This document shows, one piece after another, positions 7,385 through 17,200 of a stretch of 35,318 nucleotides of DNA. The stretch comes from Gammaproteobacteria bacterium Ga0077536. GTDB taxonomy: Bacteria > Pseudomonadota > Gammaproteobacteria > Ga0077536. The notes below the pieces were generated by a model that worked only from the letters and a program-made list of their open reading frames with translations, was not told the DNA's origin and did no database searches. The stretch spans positions 1 through 35,318 of the forward strand of contig LNEL01000029.1 in the NCBI GenBank assembly GCA_001464935.1. Reading direction: 5' to 3'. A program made the translations under genes and the position numbers. Within the stretch, counting starts at the first letter, position 1. Every line of letters starts with the position of its first letter.

Positions 7385-8554
7385 TTACTGCAACAGCTTG
7401 CCGCTGCCCGACTTGTCGAGGTCGTTGTTGTTGAACAGGTCAGGGCTCAACTGCGGCTGCAGTTTGATCGAGTCGCGGTCGATCCGGTCGTCGATGAGCA
7501 CGGGCACCGGCGGCAGTTCGATGCCAGCGCCCTTGCTGTCGCCCGCGGTTGGCGACGCATCGAACGTCTTGAGGTCACGAATCTCCTGCTTCACGGTGTC
7601 ATCGAACTTGCCCGACTTCTGATCGCTGCCGATCAGCACCTCCGTCGTCGGCGCGGGCAACGTGGGCTCCAGCGTTCTGACCTTCCCGCCCGCATCGACG
7701 CCACCGGTCCAGCGCTGATCGAAACGCTGCTCGAGTCGGCTGTTCCTGATCTCACCGACGCTGGTCTGCGTCGATTTGGTCTGATCGCCGCCGGCAGTGC
7801 CGTCGATCGTCGCGGCGGTGTCCTGCTGGCCCTGGTCGGCGGCAGTGTTCGCCGCCGGCGCTGTCGACTGCGCCTCGCCCTTGTCTGTCGCCTGCTTCTG
7901 CGGGGCAGCGGGCGCGGCGCGCGCGAAGCTCGGCTCGAAGGTCGAGGGCACCGGCATCGAGAACTGATCGGATACGAAGGCCGCCGCGCCCGCCGGCACC
8001 GCGAGTTCGCCGGCTTGGTTCTGCAGCACGATTGCGCCTTCGGTCGTCTTCGCGTGCAGGCCATCCGGCAGCTGGGTGCCACCTTCGATTGCGCAGTCGC
8101 GCTGACAGAACAGCGCCGAATAGGCGGTGCCGCGAATGCCGATCGTCGCGACCACGGTCCGCATCTGGTAGCGCTCCCGACGCTGATGGCCGATGGCGCC
8201 ACTGAGTGCGCGGATGCCGCCTTTCAGCAGTTCGAAAATCGCGTGTTCGGTGCCGTCTTCCTGACCGCCGTAGAAATATTCGGCGATCCGGAAGCGGGAG
8301 TCATGCTGCACGGACACGAAGCCGCCATCGCCGAACTTCAACTGGGCCATGCCCTTGCGCGTCTGAATGACGTCGCCATTGAAGACCTCGTCGCCCCGCA
8401 TCAGCGCGTGGGTGCGGCCATCCTGCGCCAGGCGCTCGGCCTCACCCGACACGAACAACACCCGCGCCGCGGCGGGGGCGGCCAGGGCCGACGCCAACGG
8501 CACCGCCGTAGTGAACAACAGCGCCGTCCCCAGCGCGCACAAGAATCTGATCAT
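7385..8554 (-). CDS. FecR domain-containing exported protein
   Basis: A 389-aa protein. A signal peptide (residues about 1-26, ending ALAAP) is followed by a FecR-type beta domain (about 30-145), with blocks such as GDEVFNGDVIQT, KFGDGGFVSV and VATIGIRGTAY. The rest is low-complexity, rich in Ala, Gln, Thr and Asp. ATG 8554 is preceded by AGGGAGGA, which favours it over the longer frame from 8620. This domain type, without a FecI partner, often accompanies two-partner secretion or filamentous adhesin genes in proteobacteria, and a TPS system lies 3.5 kb away. It has two cysteines close together (CQRDC). Exact role unknown. Confidence 0.82.
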   Translation of the reverse strand: MIRFLCALGTALLFTTAVPLASALAAPAAARVLFVSGEAERLAQDGRTHALMRGDEVFNGDVIQTRKGMAQLKFGDGGFVSVQHDSRFRIAEYFYGGQEDGTEHAIFELLKGGIRALSGAIGHQRRERYQMRTVVATIGIRGTAYSALFCQRDCAIEGGTQLPDGLHAKTTEGAIVLQNQAGELAVPAGAAAFVSDQFSMPVPSTFEPSFARAAPAAPQKQATDKGEAQSTAPAANTAADQGQQDTAATIDGTAGGDQTKSTQTSVGEIRNSRLEQRFDQRWTGGVDAGGKVRTLEPTLPAPTTEVLIGSDQKSGKFDDTVKQEIRDLKTFDASPTAGDSKGAGIELPPVPVLIDDRIDRDSIKLQPQLSPDLFNNNDLDKSGSGKLLQ

Positions 8555-8747
8555 GGGTCCTCCCTGAACCCCGAGCTTAACGCCCACCGTCCGCGCCCGG
8601 CCAGCCATCGCGGCCGCCACACCATCGAATGCCGGTCATGCGCCTCAGCGTCACAAATGTTGACCATTGTCCGCCAGCGCCGCCTGCGGTCACCGGCCCG
8701 TCCCGAGCCGCCTGACAGCGACCGCCTCGGGCGCGATCGCGGCCGGG

Positions 8748-8753
8748 TACAAT
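8748..8753 (+). promoter_or_regulatory. possible -10 box for the RutA-like gene
   Basis: TACAAT at 8748-8753 is a good -10 match, but no -35 is visible at the right distance (a CTGACA lies 30 bp upstream). It would give a very short leader before the ribosome binding site at 8765-8770. Low confidence. Confidence 0.25.
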
Positions 8754-8778
8754 GCTGCTCCGCCAGGAGAGTTCAGGC

Positions 8779-9882
8779 ATGTCGATCAGCACCAATCGCT
8801 TCAAGCTCGCCGTTTTCGGCATCAACGTCAGCCACGGCTGCACGATTTCCACCGCGGCCCACGGCATCGAAGTCGACTGGGCAGAATCGCTGCGCCTCGC
8901 GCGCCGCGCCGACGACCTGGGGCTCGAAGCGCTGATCCCGGTGTGCCGCTGGAAGGGATTCGGCGGCCCCAGCGAATTCAATCACCGCAGTTTCGAAACC
9001 TACACCTGGGCAGCGGGCCTCGCGCAGGCCACGCAACACATCCACGTGTTCGCCACCACGGCCGTGGCCTCGATCCATCCGGTGCTCGCTGCGAAACAGG
9101 GCGCCACCATCGATCACATCTCCGGCGGGCGCTTCGGACTGAACGTCGTCGCCGGCTGGAACAGCCAGGAAGTGGCGATGTTCGGGCAACAGCAGCTGCC
9201 GCACGAACAACGTTATGCGTTGACCGACGAATGGATGAGCTTCATCAAGGCCCTGTGGACACGCGAGGGTGCGTTCGATTTCACCGGCGCGTACTTCAAT
9301 GCGCCGGACTGTTACGCCGAACCCAAGCCGCTGCAGCGGCCGTTGCCGCCGATCATGAGCGCCGGCGTGAGCCCGGCGGGACGTCGTTTCGCGGCCAAAC
9401 ACGCCGACATGAATTTCATCCTCGCGCCGAATCTGGACGCGGCGCGCGAGACCGTCGCCGACATCAGGCGCATTGCGCGGCAGGACTATCGGCGCGAAGT
9501 CGAAGTCTGGGGCAATGCGGCCGTGTTCTGCCGGCCGACCCATGCCGAGGCGCAAGACTATTACCGGCATGTGATCCATGAGAGCGGCGATCTCGTCGCC
9601 GCCGGCAATCTGCTCGACACCTTCACGCGGGAATCGGCCAGCCAGTTGCCCGATCCGGCGCTGCGCGAGAGCTATCTGCGCAACATGATGGCGGGCTACT
9701 CGGGCTTCCCTGTCGTCGGCACGCCCACGGAGGTCGTCGATTTTCTGCAGGCGATGGCCGACTGCGGGATGGCCGGCGCCACCCTGTCGTGGCCGGATTA
9801 CGCGGCCGGCCTCGATCAGCTCGAACGGGAGATCCTGCCGGCCCTCGAAGCGCGCGGCCTGCGACAGGCCCGCCGCGCCTGA
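8779..9882 (+). CDS. LLM class flavin-dependent monooxygenase (RutA/SfnG-like)
   Basis: A 367-aa luciferase-like monooxygenase of the RutA / dimethylsulfone-alkanesulfonate type. The motifs CRWKGFGGPSEF, the ATTAVASIHPVLAAKQGATID block, SGGRFGLNVVAGW, NAPDCYAEPKPLQ and AGVSPAGRRFAAKHADMNF match the pattern of that family. These enzymes use FMNH2 and oxygen to cleave C-S bonds, or C-N/amide bonds as in pyrimidine breakdown. ATG 8779 follows AGGAGA at 8765-8770, so it is preferred to the upstream ATG at 8752. The gene is alone and divergent from the FecR gene. No flavin reductase partner or rut genes are in the window, so the substrate cannot be assigned. Confidence 0.88.
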   Translation: MSISTNRFKLAVFGINVSHGCTISTAAHGIEVDWAESLRLARRADDLGLEALIPVCRWKGFGGPSEFNHRSFETYTWAAGLAQATQHIHVFATTAVASIHPVLAAKQGATIDHISGGRFGLNVVAGWNSQEVAMFGQQQLPHEQRYALTDEWMSFIKALWTREGAFDFTGAYFNAPDCYAEPKPLQRPLPPIMSAGVSPAGRRFAAKHADMNFILAPNLDAARETVADIRRIARQDYRREVEVWGNAAVFCRPTHAEAQDYYRHVIHESGDLVAAGNLLDTFTRESASQLPDPALRESYLRNMMAGYSGFPVVGTPTEVVDFLQAMADCGMAGATLSWPDYAAGLDQLEREILPALEARGLRQARRA

Positions 9883-9890
9883 CTCGCGTC

Positions 9891-9911
9891 GCCCGCGGTC
9901 ATGCCGCGGGC
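9891..9911. terminator. hairpin between converging genes
   Basis: GCCCGCGG (9891-9898) pairs with CCGCGGGC (9904-9911) around a 5-nt loop that contains the DUF255 stop codon. It could stop transcription from both sides. No T tract is present. Confidence 0.45.
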
Positions 9912-11995
9912 AGGCCTTCGGTGGCGAAGCCGATCAGCATCTGCTTCAGCGTCATCGCGTCCTGCGTCGGCGGCTGACACGCGGAACCGGTGCACAGGTA
10001 CGCCGTCGCGCGACCGGCCACCGGCGGCAGCGTCTGCGCGAACGCGTCAACGGCCCCCTGCGTGCCCGACACCACCGCGTGCGGATGATAGACATCGTGC
10101 GCGGCGGCGAGCAGGGCGCGCGTGTCAGGTGCCTGCGGATCGCCGGCGATCACGATCCTCATCGCGGGCGTCAGCATGAAATCGGCGGCTTGCCACAGGC
10201 TCGTCATCGCGCGCGGCATGTGCATCATCTGGCCGGCGAACAGCGCGAGCGTCCGCGCGGCCGGCGCTTCGAAGTCGGCACGACCCGTGATGACGGCGAG
10301 TTTCAGCAACGCGCGCGTGGCCATTGAATTGCCTGACGGCTCGGCGCCGTCGTAATCATCCTTCAGACGCAGGATCAGATCGTCGGCAGTCGCGACGCTT
10401 TGCCAGAAGCCTCCTTGCTCTGCATCGAAGAAGCGCTCGATCATGGCCTGCGCGAGTTCAACGGCAAACGCCAGGTGCGTGGCATCAAGGCTCATCTGGT
10501 AGAGCTCGACGACGCCGTGCAGGAGGCCGGCATAGGATTCGAGCAACTGGGTCGCGTCGCGCGCGCCGTCGCGCCAGCGGTGATAGAGCGTGTGGCTGTC
10601 CGCGTCCCACAGATGCGTGGTCAGGAATGCGTAATTCGCCAGTGCGGACGCCCGGTAGTCGGGATCGTCGAACACGGCGGCGGCACGCGCCAGTGCTCCG
10701 AGCATCAGGCCGTTCCACGCGGCGAGAATCTTGTCGTCGAGATGCGGGCGCACGCGGCTGGCGCGCACGCGCAGCAGCTGCTCGCGAATGGACCGCAGAG
10801 CTGCCGCCTCCGCCGGCGATTGCGGCGGCGAGCGCAGACTGAGCACGTTCTGGCCGCGCAGCGGATCGGGGTCGCTGTGATCGAGGAAATTGCCCTCGGC
10901 GGTGATCCCGAACACGCGCGTCGCCAGCGCGAGCCCGGCGGGATCGAGCACGGCGGCAAGTTCATCGACGGTCCAGCAGTAGAACTTGCCTTCCTTGCCT
11001 TCGCTGTCCGCGTCTTCGGCGGAATGGAAACCGCCGTCGGCCGCGGTCAGATCGCGCAGCACATAGCGCGCGATGCCGCGCGCCACTTCGCCGTAGCGCG
11101 GCTTGCCGCTGACGAGGTGACAGTCGAGATAGAGATCGAGCAGCTGCGCGTTGTCATACAGCATTTTCTCGAAATGCGGCACGCGCCATTGCGCATCGAC
11201 CGAATAACGCGCGAAGCCGCCGCCGAGCTGATCGTGCACGCCACCGTCGGCCATCCGCTCGCAGGTGTCGAGCACCATGCGCACTGCTTCGGCGTCCCCG
11301 CGACGTACCCCAATCCGTAACATCAGCGCCGGATGTGTCGGCAGCGGAAATTTCGGCGCGTCGCCCCAGCCACCGTGGGCGGTGTCATAACCGTCCTTCA
11401 GCGCGGGCATCACGGCCAGCAGGCTGCCGGCGGCGAGCGCCGGTGCGGTGCCGCCTTCGCGCGCGGTCAATTCGGTGAGACGAGCGTGGATGTCGGTGGC
11501 CGAGGCGAGCACGTCCGCGCGATGCAGGCGCCAGGTGTCGGCCAGCTGTTCGAGCACCTGCAGAAATGACGGGCGGCCGTGCCGCGGTGCGGGCGGCCAG
11601 TAGGTCCCGGCGAAAAAGGGCCGCAGGTCCGGTGTGAGGAAGGCGTTCAGCGGCCAGCCACCGCTGCGACTCGTCGCCTGCAGAAATGTCATGTAGATCT
11701 TGTCGACGTCGGGCCGTTCTTCGCGATCGACCTTGATGCAGACGAAGTGCGCATTCAGGTACGCGGCCGTGCGCTCATCTTCAAAGGACTCGCGCTCCAT
11801 CACGTGGCACCAGTGACAGGTCGAATAACCGATGCTGAGAAAAATCGGCCGATCCTCGCGCCGCGCGCGCTCGAACGCAGCGTTGCCCCAGGGATACCAG
11901 TCGACGGGATTGTGCTGATGCTGCAGCAGGTACGGAGATTTCTCGCGGGCGAGCAGATTGACGCGGCTCGGCGCGTCGGGCGCGGAAGTGCTCAT
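9899..11995 (-). CDS. thioredoxin-fold DUF255 protein (YyaL/SPATA20 family)
   Basis: A 698-aa protein of the DUF255/YyaL family. The N-terminal thioredoxin-like domain contains the invariant [20 protein letters not shown] and the [12 protein letters not shown] motif with a CxxC pair (C60, C63). The long C-terminal part is an (alpha/alpha)6-barrel, similar to N-acylglucosamine 2-epimerase folds, including the blocks [16 protein letters not shown] and [12 protein letters not shown]. Length is normal for the family. It has no signal peptide. The biochemical role is unsettled; a disulfide or redox role combined with sugar binding is often suggested. ATG 11995 is preceded by GAAGGA (12001-12006), which overlaps the tpsB stop, so the gene may be co-transcribed with the TPS cluster. 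Confidence 0.92.
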   Translation of the reverse strand: MSTSAPDAPSRVNLLAREKSPYLLQHQHNPVDWYPWGNAAFERARREDRPIFLSIGYSTCHWCHVMERESFEDERTAAYLNAHFVCIKVDREERPDVDKIYMTFLQATSRSGGWPLNAFLTPDLRPFFAGTYWPPAPRHGRPSFLQVLEQLADTWRLHRADVLASATDIHARLTELTAREGGTAPALAAGSLLAVMPALKDGYDTAHGGWGDAPKFPLPTHPALMLRIGVRRGDAEAVRMVLDTCERMADGGVHDQLGGGFARYSVDAQWRVPHFEKMLYDNAQLLDLYLDCHLVSGKPRYGEVARGIARYVLRDLTAADGGFHSAEDADSEGKEGKFYCWTVDELAAVLDPAGLALATRVFGITAEGNFLDHSDPDPLRGQNVLSLRSPPQSPAEAAALRSIREQLLRVRASRVRPHLDDKILAAWNGLMLGALARAAAVFDDPDYRASALANYAFLTTHLWDADSHTLYHRWRDGARDATQLLESYAGLLHGVVELYQMSLDATHLAFAVELAQAMIERFFDAEQGGFWQSVATADDLILRLKDDYDGAEPSGNSMATRALLKLAVITGRADFEAPAARTLALFAGQMMHMPRAMTSLWQAADFMLTPAMRIVIAGDPQAPDTRALLAAAHDVYHPHAVVSGTQGAVDAFAQTLPPVAGRATAYLCTGSACQPPTQDAMTLKQMLIGFATEGLPAA

Positions 11996-12004
11996 CGAAT
12001 TCCT

Positions 12005-13714
12005 TCAGAAAGTTTTGCCGATCAGAATCCATCCCCTTCCACTGCGATCCTTGTCTGCCTGCGCGTCCTCGGGCCCGATCTGCCAGGCCCATGCCGCGTT
12101 GAGCTCGAAGCCGTGGCGCTCCGCGAGCGTCATGCCGATGCCGGTACCGGACAGAAACCGCCAGTCGTCACCCGGTCGCAGCCGGTCACGATCGGGCTGC
12201 ACGCCACCGGTGTCGACGAACGCCAGCAGCACGGGCGCAAGGCCCGAGAGCGCCGGCAGTTGCCAGCGCAGCTCCACGTTCGCGAGGTAGCCGTCATCAC
12301 CGGCCGCTTCGCCTTGCGGATAGGCGCGCACGCCGGTCGCACCGCCCAGCCACATCTTCTCCGCCGAATCCAGATTCTGCAATGCGAACTGTCCGTTGAG
12401 CCCGAGTGACAGGCTCACCGGGCCGCGCACTGGCTGCAGACGCAACAGCGAGTACGTCAATTTCTGATAAGCGCCGGCCGTGCGATTCGTCGCCGCATCG
12501 ACGAGCGCGAGCGTGCGGGAGTGGATGTCCAGTTCGCCGGCTTCGATGTTCACGCTGAACGCACTGACGCTGCTGCCGCCGAGTTCGTCGCGCCAGTCGC
12601 CGTAGGCGCCGCCGAACACCGACCACAGGGAGCGATCGGCCGACGTGCGCGGCCGGCCGGTGTCGTCGCGCAGCGACGTGAAATCAGCGCCACCACGTGC
12701 ATAGACGTTCAGGCGCGGCGCGCGGATCACCGGGTAGCTCAAGGCGACGCTCGGCAGGTACGCCGACCCGGAAGCGTCGAGCGCCGCGAACTCGTCGCCG
12801 AGTTCGTAGCGCACGGCCATGAAACTGGCCTGCAGCGTCAGTCCGTCGACGCCGAGCGGCAGACGATAGCCCATCATGCCGCTCTGCAGCTCATCGCCGG
12901 AGGTCAGCACGCGTACGTGCAGCTGGTCGCCGAGGCCGAGCGGACTGGCGAGGTCGACCGAGCCGCCAAGGCGGTAGCGCCCGATGAATCGGTTGCCGTA
13001 ATTGTCGGCGGTGATCCCGCCTGTCAGGCGCGGCGGCGCGCTGACCTCGACACGCAACGTCGATTCGCCGGTTGCCGCTCCGGGCCGCAGGGTCGCGTTG
13101 ACCTCGTCGACGCCGCCCAGATCGCGAATCAGCAGCAGACGCCGATCGAGCTGACCGCGCTCGATGACCCGGTTCGCCGTGATGCGCGCCAGATGGCGCT
13201 CGAGCACTTCGTCGCGCACGGGCGAGCGGTTGTCGAGTTCGGGCTGGCCGTAGCGGCCTTCGAGCAATGCGATTTCGACGCGGCTGTCGCGTATCTCCTG
13301 GGGCGGCACATAGGCGCGCGCGACGAGGTAACCGCGATCGCGATAATGGCGCGTGATGCGCCGGGCAGCGGCCTGGACCTCGGCGAGCGTCAGCGATTGC
13401 CCGGTCAGATCGCTGACGACGTCCGCGAGCTCGGCGGCGGTGAAGACCGTGATGCCGGTGAAGTCATAAGCGTCGACACGAAAGCGCAATTCGCCGGGCG
13501 CGTCGCCCGCCGGGGATGGCAGCGGCGCGTCGAGTGTCGGTGGCGCAGTCTGCGGCAGTTGCAGCGCGCGCGGCCGCAGTTCGCGCAGCGTCGTGCCGGC
13601 GTCCGGCGCCACCTGCGCATGGACCGGCAGCGCGATGGCCACCAGTCCCAAGGTCAGTGCACACAGGCGGCTTCCAGCCCCCCGCATGCGGATCTGTACG
13701 AATGCCGAATCCAT
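12005..13714 (-). CDS. TpsB two-partner secretion transporter (ShlB/FhaC/HecB family)
   Basis: A 569-aa outer-membrane transporter that exports the TpsA partner encoded upstream. The signal peptide runs to about residue 34 (VHAQ). A first POTRA domain lies at about 77-156 (FRVDAYDFTGITVF ... VARAYVPPQEI) and a second at about 157-235. A 16-strand barrel follows, with the L6-loop motif GVRAYPQGEAAGDDGYL (the VRGY/F signature, here VRAY) and a C-terminal strand ending in Phe. There is no strong ribosome binding site at the ATG 13714; a second ATG at 13687 would also leave a signal peptide. It lies 107 nt downstream of the small exported protein and 9 nt upstream of the DUF255 gene. Confidence 0.92.
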   Translation of the reverse strand: MDSAFVQIRMRGAGSRLCALTLGLVAIALPVHAQVAPDAGTTLRELRPRALQLPQTAPPTLDAPLPSPAGDAPGELRFRVDAYDFTGITVFTAAELADVVSDLTGQSLTLAEVQAAARRITRHYRDRGYLVARAYVPPQEIRDSRVEIALLEGRYGQPELDNRSPVRDEVLERHLARITANRVIERGQLDRRLLLIRDLGGVDEVNATLRPGAATGESTLRVEVSAPPRLTGGITADNYGNRFIGRYRLGGSVDLASPLGLGDQLHVRVLTSGDELQSGMMGYRLPLGVDGLTLQASFMAVRYELGDEFAALDASGSAYLPSVALSYPVIRAPRLNVYARGGADFTSLRDDTGRPRTSADRSLWSVFGGAYGDWRDELGGSSVSAFSVNIEAGELDIHSRTLALVDAATNRTAGAYQKLTYSLLRLQPVRGPVSLSLGLNGQFALQNLDSAEKMWLGGATGVRAYPQGEAAGDDGYLANVELRWQLPALSGLAPVLLAFVDTGGVQPDRDRLRPGDDWRFLSGTGIGMTLAERHGFELNAAWAWQIGPEDAQADKDRSGRGWILIGKTF

Positions 13715-13821
13715 GGACTTGCTGGACGCAACGCGTCCGCCTCGATAAGAGTCAAGGCATTATCGGCAAGACCTCAGCGTCGACGCAACATGCCGCTGCG
13801 CCGCACACGGCACCCGGACGC

Positions 13822-14106
13822 TCAGCGCGCGACCGCGCTCAGGGCCGTTGCAGCCGGTGCTGCTTCGAACTCGAGGTAGACCACGCCGTCACGCACACTC
13901 GCGACGTTCGCCTCGACGACGCCGTCCTCGTTCAGCGCGGTCCGTCGGACCATCAGGTCGTCGGCAGCCGAAGTCACCAGCACTTCGAGCGGTACGCCCC
14001 CCTGCTCTGCCGCGATTGCCGCGTACGGGATCGGCGCCAGCAGCGCCAGCAGCAACCACGTCAGCGCCCGGCGCGGCGCGGTGAGCCCTGTGTCTTGATG
14101 TGTCAT
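13822..14106 (-). CDS. small exported protein between tpsA and tpsB
   Basis: A 94-aa protein with an N-terminal signal peptide or anchor (about 1-33, LTWLLLALLAPIPYAAIAA). A short beta-rich mature part of about 60 residues follows (PLEVLVTSAADDLMVRRTALNEDG, YLEFEAAP). ATG 14106 has a weak AGGG upstream; a longer start at 14124 is possible. It is sandwiched between the exoprotein and its transporter in the same direction, so a role in the TPS pathway (periplasmic helper) is plausible. I do not recognise the family. It sits downstream of two strong hairpins, so it may have its own promoter or depend on read-through. Confidence 0.6.
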   Translation of the reverse strand: MTHQDTGLTAPRRALTWLLLALLAPIPYAAIAAEQGGVPLEVLVTSAADDLMVRRTALNEDGVVEANVASVRDGVVYLEFEAAPAATALSAVAR

Positions 14107-14146
14107 TGCAAACCCTGCCATCACGGCTCATGCCGTCATGGTGGGT

Positions 14147-14202
14147 AGCGCCCGTGGCGATCGGGCGCTTGAGGCCCAAACCGCGACGGCCGTCGCGGTT
14201 TG
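14147..14202 (-). terminator. two consecutive hairpins downstream of tpsA
   Basis: A perfect 26-bp palindrome spans 14177-14202 (half-site CAAACCGCGACGG). A second hairpin pairs AGCGCCCG (14147-14154) with CGGGCGCT (14162-14169). Read on the minus strand they lie just after the tpsA stop (14236) and before the small exported protein. They probably act as an attenuator or terminator that lowers tpsB relative to tpsA, or as a processing site. Confidence 0.6.
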
Positions 14203-14235
14203 CCCAGGCGCGGCGTCGAAGTTCGCGCGCCTGCG

Positions 14236-17200
14236 TCAGCGCAGGTCGGCCGGCAGCCGGATCCCGCCGTCGATGACCTCGAGCCGCGCGAGACCCGCGA
14301 TTCCCGGCGCGCCCGGCGGTTCGGGCTGGCGGGCACTGACTATCGCATCCTCACCGCCTGCGCCGTTGGCGCCGGGCGCGGGCGTTGCCGTCACTGTCGC
14401 CGGCGCCGGCGGCGAAATCGGCGGCAACAACGGGTCGGCCCGTGCGGACACCGTCAGCGTGCCGTCGACAAAGGTCAGCGCGTAATTGAGCGCCGTGAGC
14501 CCGGTGGGCGTGAGGCGATAGGCGCCGGGCGTCGAAGCCTGGTCGGCGGGCGTCAGGAAACCGAGCGCACCGCCGAGCACACCCGGCCCCTCGCCGAACG
14601 CAAAGCCGCTGAAGCTCGCGGAGAACGGCGGATTCGGCGCGCCGACCGCGCGCACCGCATCATTCGCGCGTATCGCGAGCGGTCGCGGCACGATGTCGAA
14701 ACTGCCCGGCACGAAACTCAGCGCGTAGTTCGGATTGTCCAGCGTGCCGCGCCCGATCGCATAGCGGCCGACGTTCTCACCCGGCGCGCGCGTCAAGGCC
14801 CCGGCGAGCGCGCCTTCGGGCAGGTTCACCAGCGCACCGGCCGTTACCGTGAACGCGAGCGCCGGATCCGCATCACCGTAGGCTTTGCCGACCGTCGTGG
14901 CGGCGAGCGTGACCGCGCGCGGCGTGATGTCGAGGCGACCGGGGACGAAGGTGATCTGGTAGTTCGGATTGTCGAGCGCGCCCTGGCCGATCGCATAAGC
15001 GCCGACGTTCTCGCCTGGCGCACGCGCCAGGGCGCCGCCGAGTTCGCCACCCGGGATCGCGGCGAGCGAGCCGCCCGTCACGGTGAAGGCGAACGCCGGA
15101 TCGGGATCGCCGAACACGCGCGCGACGTTGGCCGCCGTGAGCGCAAGCGGACGCGGCGTGATGTCGAACTGGCCGGGCACGAAACTGATCGCGTAATTGG
15201 GATTGCCGAGCGTGCCCTGATTGATCTCATAGCGGCCCACGTTCTCACCCGGTGCGCGCGCCAATGCGCCATTGAGGGCGCCTTCGGCGGTGGCGACCAG
15301 CGTGCCGCTCGACACGGAGAAGCCCAGCGTCGGATCGATCTCGCCGAAGACCCTGCTCTGCGCGGTGGCGGCCAGCGTGATCGGGCGCGGGACGATGCTG
15401 AAGTCGTTGGCGACGAAACTTATCGCATAGTTCGGATTGCCGAGCGTGCCCTGGCCGATCGCGTAACTGCCGACTGCTTCGCCGCTGGCGCGCGCCAGCG
15501 AGCCATTCAGTGCGCTGCCGGCAATGGTGGCGAGCGAGCCGCTGGTCACACTGAAGCCGAGCACCGGATCCGCGTTGCCAAAGATTTTCGACAGCGGATC
15601 GGCGGCGATGGTGATCGGCCGCCGCGCGATGGTGAACGTGCCGGGCACGACATTCACGGCGTAGCCTATCGGCGAACCCACGCCGCTCGCCGTGATTGCG
15701 TAGTCGCCGGGGGCTTCGCCGGGCAGGCGCGCCAGCGTGCCGGCAAACGCATCGGCCAGCACATCGCCCGCGAGGAGACCGGACGTCGTGACGCTGAGGC
15801 CCGGATCCGGATCGCCGAACACGCGTGCAATCGCGTCCGCGGTCACGGTCAGCGCGGGCCGCAACGAGAACACGAAGTGATTGCCGGGCGCGATCGACGC
15901 TGGCGGGTTCGCGGCGAAGGTGCGGTCATAGAGGTTCGGCTGCGGATTGCCGGGAGCAAGGCCGTTCGGCACATTGTCCGCAGGACTCGTCGCGTACACG
16001 AGCCAGCGGCCCGCGGGCGCCGACAGCGCATTCGCCCCGCTGTCGTTGATGAAATCGCCGCCGCGCGCGGCCAGCACGACATTGCCGGCACTGCTCGCCA
16101 CACTGGCACCTGGCGCGATGCGGATATCGCCGTTGGCCGTCGCCGTGAACGTGGCGCCGCTGGTCGATGCGCCGAGCACGAGGCTGTTGGCATCGGTGAC
16201 GGTCACGGCACCTGCGCTGGTCTGCGCGCTGACGGCGCCGACGAAGTCGTTGGCGGGATTGTCGAGCGTGATGGCGCTGGTCCCCGCGCGCACCGTCGTG
16301 TTGCCGTCGACGCGCAGTGTACCGGTGTCGGTGACCGGCCCCGCCGCATCGATGTCGAGGTCGCCGAGCAGGCGCGTCGTCGGCAGCGCGACACCGCCGC
16401 CCCCGGCGAGCGACAGGGTGTCGAGCGCCTGGTTTTGACCAATCGCGCCGAGCAGACGCACGGTGCCGTTGCCGCTCAGCGTCAGGCTGCGCGGCGTGGC
16501 GTCGGCGTTGATCGTCGTCGCCGCCGAATTGAAGGCGATGGTGCCGGCCGTGCCGTTGCTGGTGCCCGTGCCGCGCAGGCTGGTCAGGCTGACGTCCTGA
16601 CGCAGGGTCACGGGTCCGGTCAAGGTGATTGCACCGCTCGCACCACCCGCGCCGCCGGCGCCATTGCCGCCGTTGGCTGTCACCGTGCCCGGCAGCGAGA
16701 GATCGGCGGCCGTGCCCGACACCGTCATCGCCACCGCACCCGCGGCCCCCCCCGCGCCCGCCACCGCGTTCGTGCCTGACGTATCGATATCGCCGGTCGA
16801 CACGCGACGACCCGTGAGCGCGAGCGCGCCACCCGCGCGGCCGACGCCCGTCGCCGCGCCACCCCGGGTAGTCACGCGGCCGAGCGTAACCACGCCGACG
16901 TTGCCGGCATTGACCGTCACCGCCGAGCCGTTCGCGTTGGCGAGCCCACTCGTCGTGAGATTGCCGGTCGCCACGCCCCCGGTGCCCGCGAGACTCACCG
17001 TGCCGAGCGGAACGGCGTTACCCAGATCGCCGGTGACGACACTGCCGCTGCCAGCGGCAATCGTGAAGCGGCGGCGTGCATTCGGATTGCTGTCGACGTT
17101 GCCGAACGCGACGCTGCCACCGGTGGCACCAGGGGTACCCGTGCCCTGCGTGGTGGTGACCGCGACATCCGCGCTGAGGATCGCGGGATCCGTGATCGTC

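Noticed and set aside
6965..8935. 656-aa open frame on the plus strand
   Set aside because: Antisense to the LLM and FecR genes; the composition is Arg-rich and no motif is present.
14200..16779. 859-aa open frame on the plus strand
   Set aside because: Mirror of the tpsA MBG repeats. The periodicity of its Arg/Ala-rich translation is inherited from the real gene.
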